Of a DNA stretch of 26,027 bases, positions 23,275 through 26,027 are shown one piece after another. Positions within the stretch are counted from its first letter, which is position 1. Each line of letters begins with the position of its first letter. The notes under the pieces are model-generated. The model saw nothing but the letters and a program-made list of their open reading frames with translations. It ran no database searches and was not told where the DNA came from. Where the stretch lies: NCBI GenBank assembly GCA_947372225.1, contig CANBSV010000029.1:1-26027 (forward strand), written 5' to 3'. Position numbers and translations under genes: made by a program. The DNA is from Burkholderiales bacterium. Its GTDB lineage: Bacteria; Pseudomonadota; Gammaproteobacteria; Burkholderiales; Burkholderiaceae_C.

Positions 23275-23586
23275 TCAGGCCCTCAACAAGTCCTGCAATT
23301 CGCCAGCCTCGTGCATCTCGGCAAGGATGTCGGAGCCGCCGATGAATTCACCCTTGACGTACAACTGAGGAATCGTTGGCCAGTTGGCGTATTCCTTGAT
23401 GCCTTGGCGGATCTCTTCGTCTTCCAGAACGTTAAAAGTCTTGACGCCGGTGGCCCCGCAGGACTTCAGGATCTGGATGGCTCGACCCGAAAAACCGCAC
23501 ATCGGAAACTGGGCTGTCCCTTTCATGAACAAAACGATGTGATTTCCTTTGACGATGTCATCGATACGTTTGATGGTGTCGCTCAT
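23275..23586 (-). CDS. grxD: Monothiol glutaredoxin Grx4/GrxD
   Basis: This monothiol glutaredoxin binds and transfers [2Fe-2S] clusters with glutathione and BolA-type partners. The 103-residue protein has the active-site motif CGFS (Cys30-Ser33) within GTAQFPMCGFSGRA, then WPTIPQLYVKGEFIGGSDI, the glutathione-binding region with the conserved Thr-Ile-Pro. The ATG at 23586 is preceded by GGAG. It lies 64 bases after prmC and is the usual neighbour of hemA-prfA-prmC in betaproteobacteria. Confidence 0.97.
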   Translation of the reverse strand: MSDTIKRIDDIVKGNHIVLFMKGTAQFPMCGFSGRAIQILKSCGATGVKTFNVLEDEEIRQGIKEYANWPTIPQLYVKGEFIGGSDILAEMHEAGELQDLLRA

Positions 23587-23650
23587 GGGTGCTCCGAATG
23601 GCGTTTGAGGATCTTTGGACAGCGGGGGAGACTACACGAAACGCCGACGG

Positions 23651-24508
23651 TTAGCAGGGCAAGACCCTTCCACCTGTGCAGCGTTCAAGGCCTGCCAGAT
23701 CCCTGATGGTTTGCACCTGCTCCAAGCCTGCGCTGAGGAGTCGCTGGCGTACCCAAGCGGCTTGATCGTGGCCATGTTCAAGTAGAAGCCACCCGCCTGC
23801 AGTCAGATGGTCGGGCGCGCCAGCGATGATGCACTCCAGGTCGGCGAGTCCGTTGTCCGGAGCGACCAAGGCACTTCGAGGCTCATATCGCAGGGCTTCG
23901 AGGTGCTTGTCGCCGGGCGCGATATAGGGAGGGTTGGCCAGCGCGACATCAAAGCACTGACCCGGCACGGCGTCCCACCAACTTCCCGGAACAAGAGTGA
24001 TTGGCAGATTCAGCAATTGAGAGTTTCGGCCGGCTGTCGCCAGAGCCGCCGTACTCACATCGACAGCGGTGACCTCTGCAAACTCACATCTGTGCTTGAT
24101 CGACAGCGCGATAGCGCCGCTACCGGTTCCCAGATCGACCACCCGGCACCCGAACGTCCCGCTGCGCCAGTCTTCAAGCACGCGCTGTCCCCAGTCGACC
24201 AGAAATTCCGTTTCGGGACGCGGAATCAGCACCGATGAGTCGACCTGAAGACACAGCCCGTGAAACTCTTTCTGTCCCAGCAGATAGGCCAGTGGTTCGC
24301 CGTCTCGCCTGCGTAGCACCCAATGCGCGAAAGCGGCTTGGCGGTTGGGTTCAAGTGGTTCATCGTCGTGGGCGATCAACCAACTGCGCGGGCGCTCCAG
24401 CAAAGCACACAGCATCAACTGCGCGTCCAACCGGTCGACACCGACCGATCTGGCGGAGGCCAAGGCCTGAGCAATTGACTGCGGCCCTTCGGCGCTTGAT
24501 GGCGTCAC
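23651..24508 (-). CDS. prmC: Release factor glutamine methyltransferase PrmC (HemK)
   Basis: PrmC N5-methylates the glutamine of the GGQ motif in release factors RF1 and RF2, using S-adenosylmethionine. The 285-residue protein has an N-terminal helical substrate domain, the linker VLIPRPETE (93-101), SAM motif I VVDLGTGSGAIAL (123-135) and the catalytic NPPY (192-195). The start is a GTG at 24508 with GGGGAG just upstream. It overlaps the prfA stop by four bases (GTGA), so substrate and modifier are translated together. Confidence 0.97.
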   Translation of the reverse strand: MTPSSAEGPQSIAQALASARSVGVDRLDAQLMLCALLERPRSWLIAHDDEPLEPNRQAAFAHWVLRRRDGEPLAYLLGQKEFHGLCLQVDSSVLIPRPETEFLVDWGQRVLEDWRSGTFGCRVVDLGTGSGAIALSIKHRCEFAEVTAVDVSTAALATAGRNSQLLNLPITLVPGSWWDAVPGQCFDVALANPPYIAPGDKHLEALRYEPRSALVAPDNGLADLECIIAGAPDHLTAGGWLLLEHGHDQAAWVRQRLLSAGLEQVQTIRDLAGLERCTGGRVLPC

Positions 24509-25602
24509 GTCTCCCCGCTTTCAAGTGCGGCTAACTGCTCTGCAGCGCTGGCCGCCTGCAGCGCTGAGACCACCTCGTCGATGTCCCCGTCGAGAACGGA
24601 CTGGAGCTTGTAGAGCGTCAGGTTGATGCGGTGATCCGTCAGGCGGCCCTGTGGAAAGTTGTAGGTCCGAATGCGATCGCTGCGGTCTCCGCTGCCGATC
24701 AACCCCTTGCGCGTGGCGGCGTCTTTCGCCGCACGCTCGGTACGGTCCTTGTCACGCAAACGAGCGGCCAGCACGGACAGTGCCTTGGCCTTGTTGCGGT
24801 GCTGCGATCGGTCATCCTGGCACTCGGCCACCAGACCGGTGGGCAGGTGCGTGACCCGGATGGCGCTGTCGGTCTTGTTGACGTGCTGCCCACCGGCACC
24901 GCTGGCGCGGAAGGTGTCGATGCGCAGGTCTGCCGGGTTGAGTTGCACCTCTTCAGCCTCGTCCGGCTCTGGCAGTACTGCGACGGTACAGGCACTGGTG
25001 TGGATGCGCCCCTGGGCTTCCGTCACTGGAACACGCTGCACCCGGTGGCCGCCCGATTCGAACTTCAGCGCGCCGTAGACGTTAAGGCCCTCGATGCGCA
25101 ACACCACTTCCTTGTAGCCACCGACATCCGACACACTTTCTGAAATCAACTCGGTTCGCCAGCCGTGTCTCTCGGCATGTCGGAGATACATCCGGGCGAT
25201 GTCCGCAGCGAACAGCGCCGATTCATCCCCACCCGTGCCTGCTCGAATCTCTACGAAAGCATTGCGCGCATCGTCTGGATCCTTGGGCAAGAGGGATGTT
25301 TGCAGCATTTGGCGCAATCGATCCAAATCGGCCACCGCCTCATCCATCTCGTCTCGGGCGAGACCGGCCATCTCCGGGTCGCTTCCCGATTGGTCGAGAA
25401 GGGACCGCGCAGCTTGCGCATCGGACTCGCGGCACTTGAACCGGCGGAAGAGCTCGACCAGTGTCGAGACCTCGGCGTGCTCGCGAGTGAGAGCACGAAA
25501 CCGGTTCATTTCGCCAGCGATCACTGGGTCTGACAGCATCGCTTCAATCTCGTCGAGACGAAGCGCCAAACGCTCAAATTGCTGCCTTAGGGATTCTTTC
25601 AT
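24505..25602 (-). CDS. prfA: Peptide chain release factor 1
   Basis: RF1 reads stop codons UAA and UAG and releases the peptide. The 365-residue protein contains the stop-codon recognition tripeptide PVT (192-194) in RVPVTEAQGRIHTSAC, which distinguishes RF1 from RF2 (SPF), and the catalytic GGQ (237-239) in GAGGQHVNK. The start is the ATG at 25602, with a weak Shine-Dalgarno. It lies 95 bases downstream of hemA and overlaps prmC, the standard hemA-prfA-prmC order. Confidence 0.99.
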   Translation of the reverse strand: MKESLRQQFERLALRLDEIEAMLSDPVIAGEMNRFRALTREHAEVSTLVELFRRFKCRESDAQAARSLLDQSGSDPEMAGLARDEMDEAVADLDRLRQMLQTSLLPKDPDDARNAFVEIRAGTGGDESALFAADIARMYLRHAERHGWRTELISESVSDVGGYKEVVLRIEGLNVYGALKFESGGHRVQRVPVTEAQGRIHTSACTVAVLPEPDEAEEVQLNPADLRIDTFRASGAGGQHVNKTDSAIRVTHLPTGLVAECQDDRSQHRNKAKALSVLAARLRDKDRTERAAKDAATRKGLIGSGDRSDRIRTYNFPQGRLTDHRINLTLYKLQSVLDGDIDEVVSALQAASAAEQLAALESGET

Positions 25603-25697
25603 CGGGACCGCTCAAGCCTCAGGCGAGGACTCATCGTGCAAACCGATGAGGCTAGCACCAGGTGCTGAGCCTGGGCACCAAAAACCACGCCTTCGGC

Positions 25698-26027
25698 TCA
25701 AACCTCCGAGTCGTTGGCGCTTTTGTCGGTTTTTTCTGTGGGCTGACTGCCGAAGACCGTATTGCGAAGGAAAAGACGCGATACCGTGTGTGCGAGGTCA
25801 GCGCGCTGACTGGCCTCCGCGGTGTTCAACTCGACCATGGCACCGTGCATCATTTTTTGGGTCAGTCCCCGGGACATGGACTCGAGCACGGACTCGATGT
25901 CCTCGCCTTTGGCGAGCAGTTTGCGGGCACGCGCAAGTTCCACGGTCCGCCACTCGTCGGCTTGAGCGGTTAAGGCGCGAATCAGCGGCACGGTATTGCG
26001 CTGACCCAGCCAGTTGACGAAACCTTG
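25698..26027 (-). CDS. hemA: Glutamyl-tRNA reductase HemA, 5' part cut by window edge
   Basis: Only the C-terminal 109 residues are in the window, reading QGFVNWLGQRNTVPLIRAL from the right edge. HemA reduces glutamyl-tRNA(Glu) to glutamate-1-semialdehyde, the first step of tetrapyrrole synthesis in proteobacteria. The visible part is the helical dimerisation domain, with LARARKLLAKGED and LTQKMMHGAM typical of the family, and a polar tail ending KTDKSANDSEV. The catalytic and NADPH domains lie outside. Its position upstream of prfA-prmC supports the call. Confidence 0.93.
   Translation of the reverse strand, partial: QGFVNWLGQRNTVPLIRALTAQADEWRTVELARARKLLAKGEDIESVLESMSRGLTQKMMHGAMVELNTAEASQRADLAHTVSRLFLRNTVFGSQPTEKTDKSANDSEV

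Noticed and set aside
1..26027. Search for mobile elements, CRISPR, defence or toxin-antitoxin genes
   Set aside because: No transposase, integrase, repeat-spacer array, tRNA-flanking direct repeat or defence-type gene was recognised; essentially all coding space is conserved core genes.

Overview
The window is GC-rich chromosomal DNA carrying conserved housekeeping genes. Gene content and order (msrP, engB, groESL under a CIRCE element, pilBCD-coaE-zapD-yacG, ispB facing rplU-rpmA-obgE-proB, rppH facing proS, and hemA-prfA-prmC-grxD-ubiX) point to a betaproteobacterium of the order Burkholderiales, most like the Comamonadaceae or the Rubrivivax/Leptothrix group. This placement rests on recalled gene neighbourhoods and protein similarity, not on a search. 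I see no prophage, transposon, integron, CRISPR array, toxin-antitoxin pair or defence island. Nothing here looks like a previously undescribed system.

Layout. 1-1946 (minus): a diheme cytochrome c4-like protein, a terminator, a small conserved hypothetical protein, and the Tat-exported methionine sulfoxide reductase subunit MsrP, which runs off the left edge. 2010-2738 (plus): the ribosome-assembly GTPase EngB, overlapping tail to tail with the next block. 2718-7243 (minus): a DUF1631 protein directly coupled to a patatin-like phospholipase with a C-terminal outer-membrane barrel. 7342-9576 (minus): groES-groEL with terminator, CIRCE operator and an overlapping sigma32/sigma70-type promoter. 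9578-15141 (minus): the type IV pilus genes pilB, pilC and pilD followed by coaE, zapD and yacG. 15318-15394: tRNA-Pro(CGG) on the minus strand. 15432-16427 (minus): polyprenyl diphosphate synthase IspB. 16590-19514 (plus): ribosomal proteins L21 and L27, a terminator, then obgE and proB. 19509-20156 (minus): rppH. 20298-22651 (plus): proS and a small lytic transglycosylase. 22664-26027 (minus): hemA (partial), prfA, prmC, grxD and ubiX.

How the genes work together. Several neighbours share a process: PrmC methylates the release factor made by prfA next door; PilB, PilC and PilD are the motor ATPase, platform protein and prepilin peptidase of one machine; GroES caps GroEL; L21, L27, ObgE and EngB all belong to the large ribosomal subunit or its assembly. 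Many junctions are 4-base start/stop overlaps (obgE/proB, proS/transglycosylase, prfA/prmC, and a variant at DUF1631/patatin), which suggests translational coupling.

The most unusual feature is base composition. From obgE through the end of rppH the DNA contains sharply AT-rich patches (for example 19 G/C in the 60 bases 18781-18840) inside otherwise GC-rich, intact housekeeping genes. No gap between genes exceeds 300 bases. The largest are 15142-15431, which holds the tRNA; 7244-7419, which holds the groEL terminator; and 16428-16589, a divergent promoter region.
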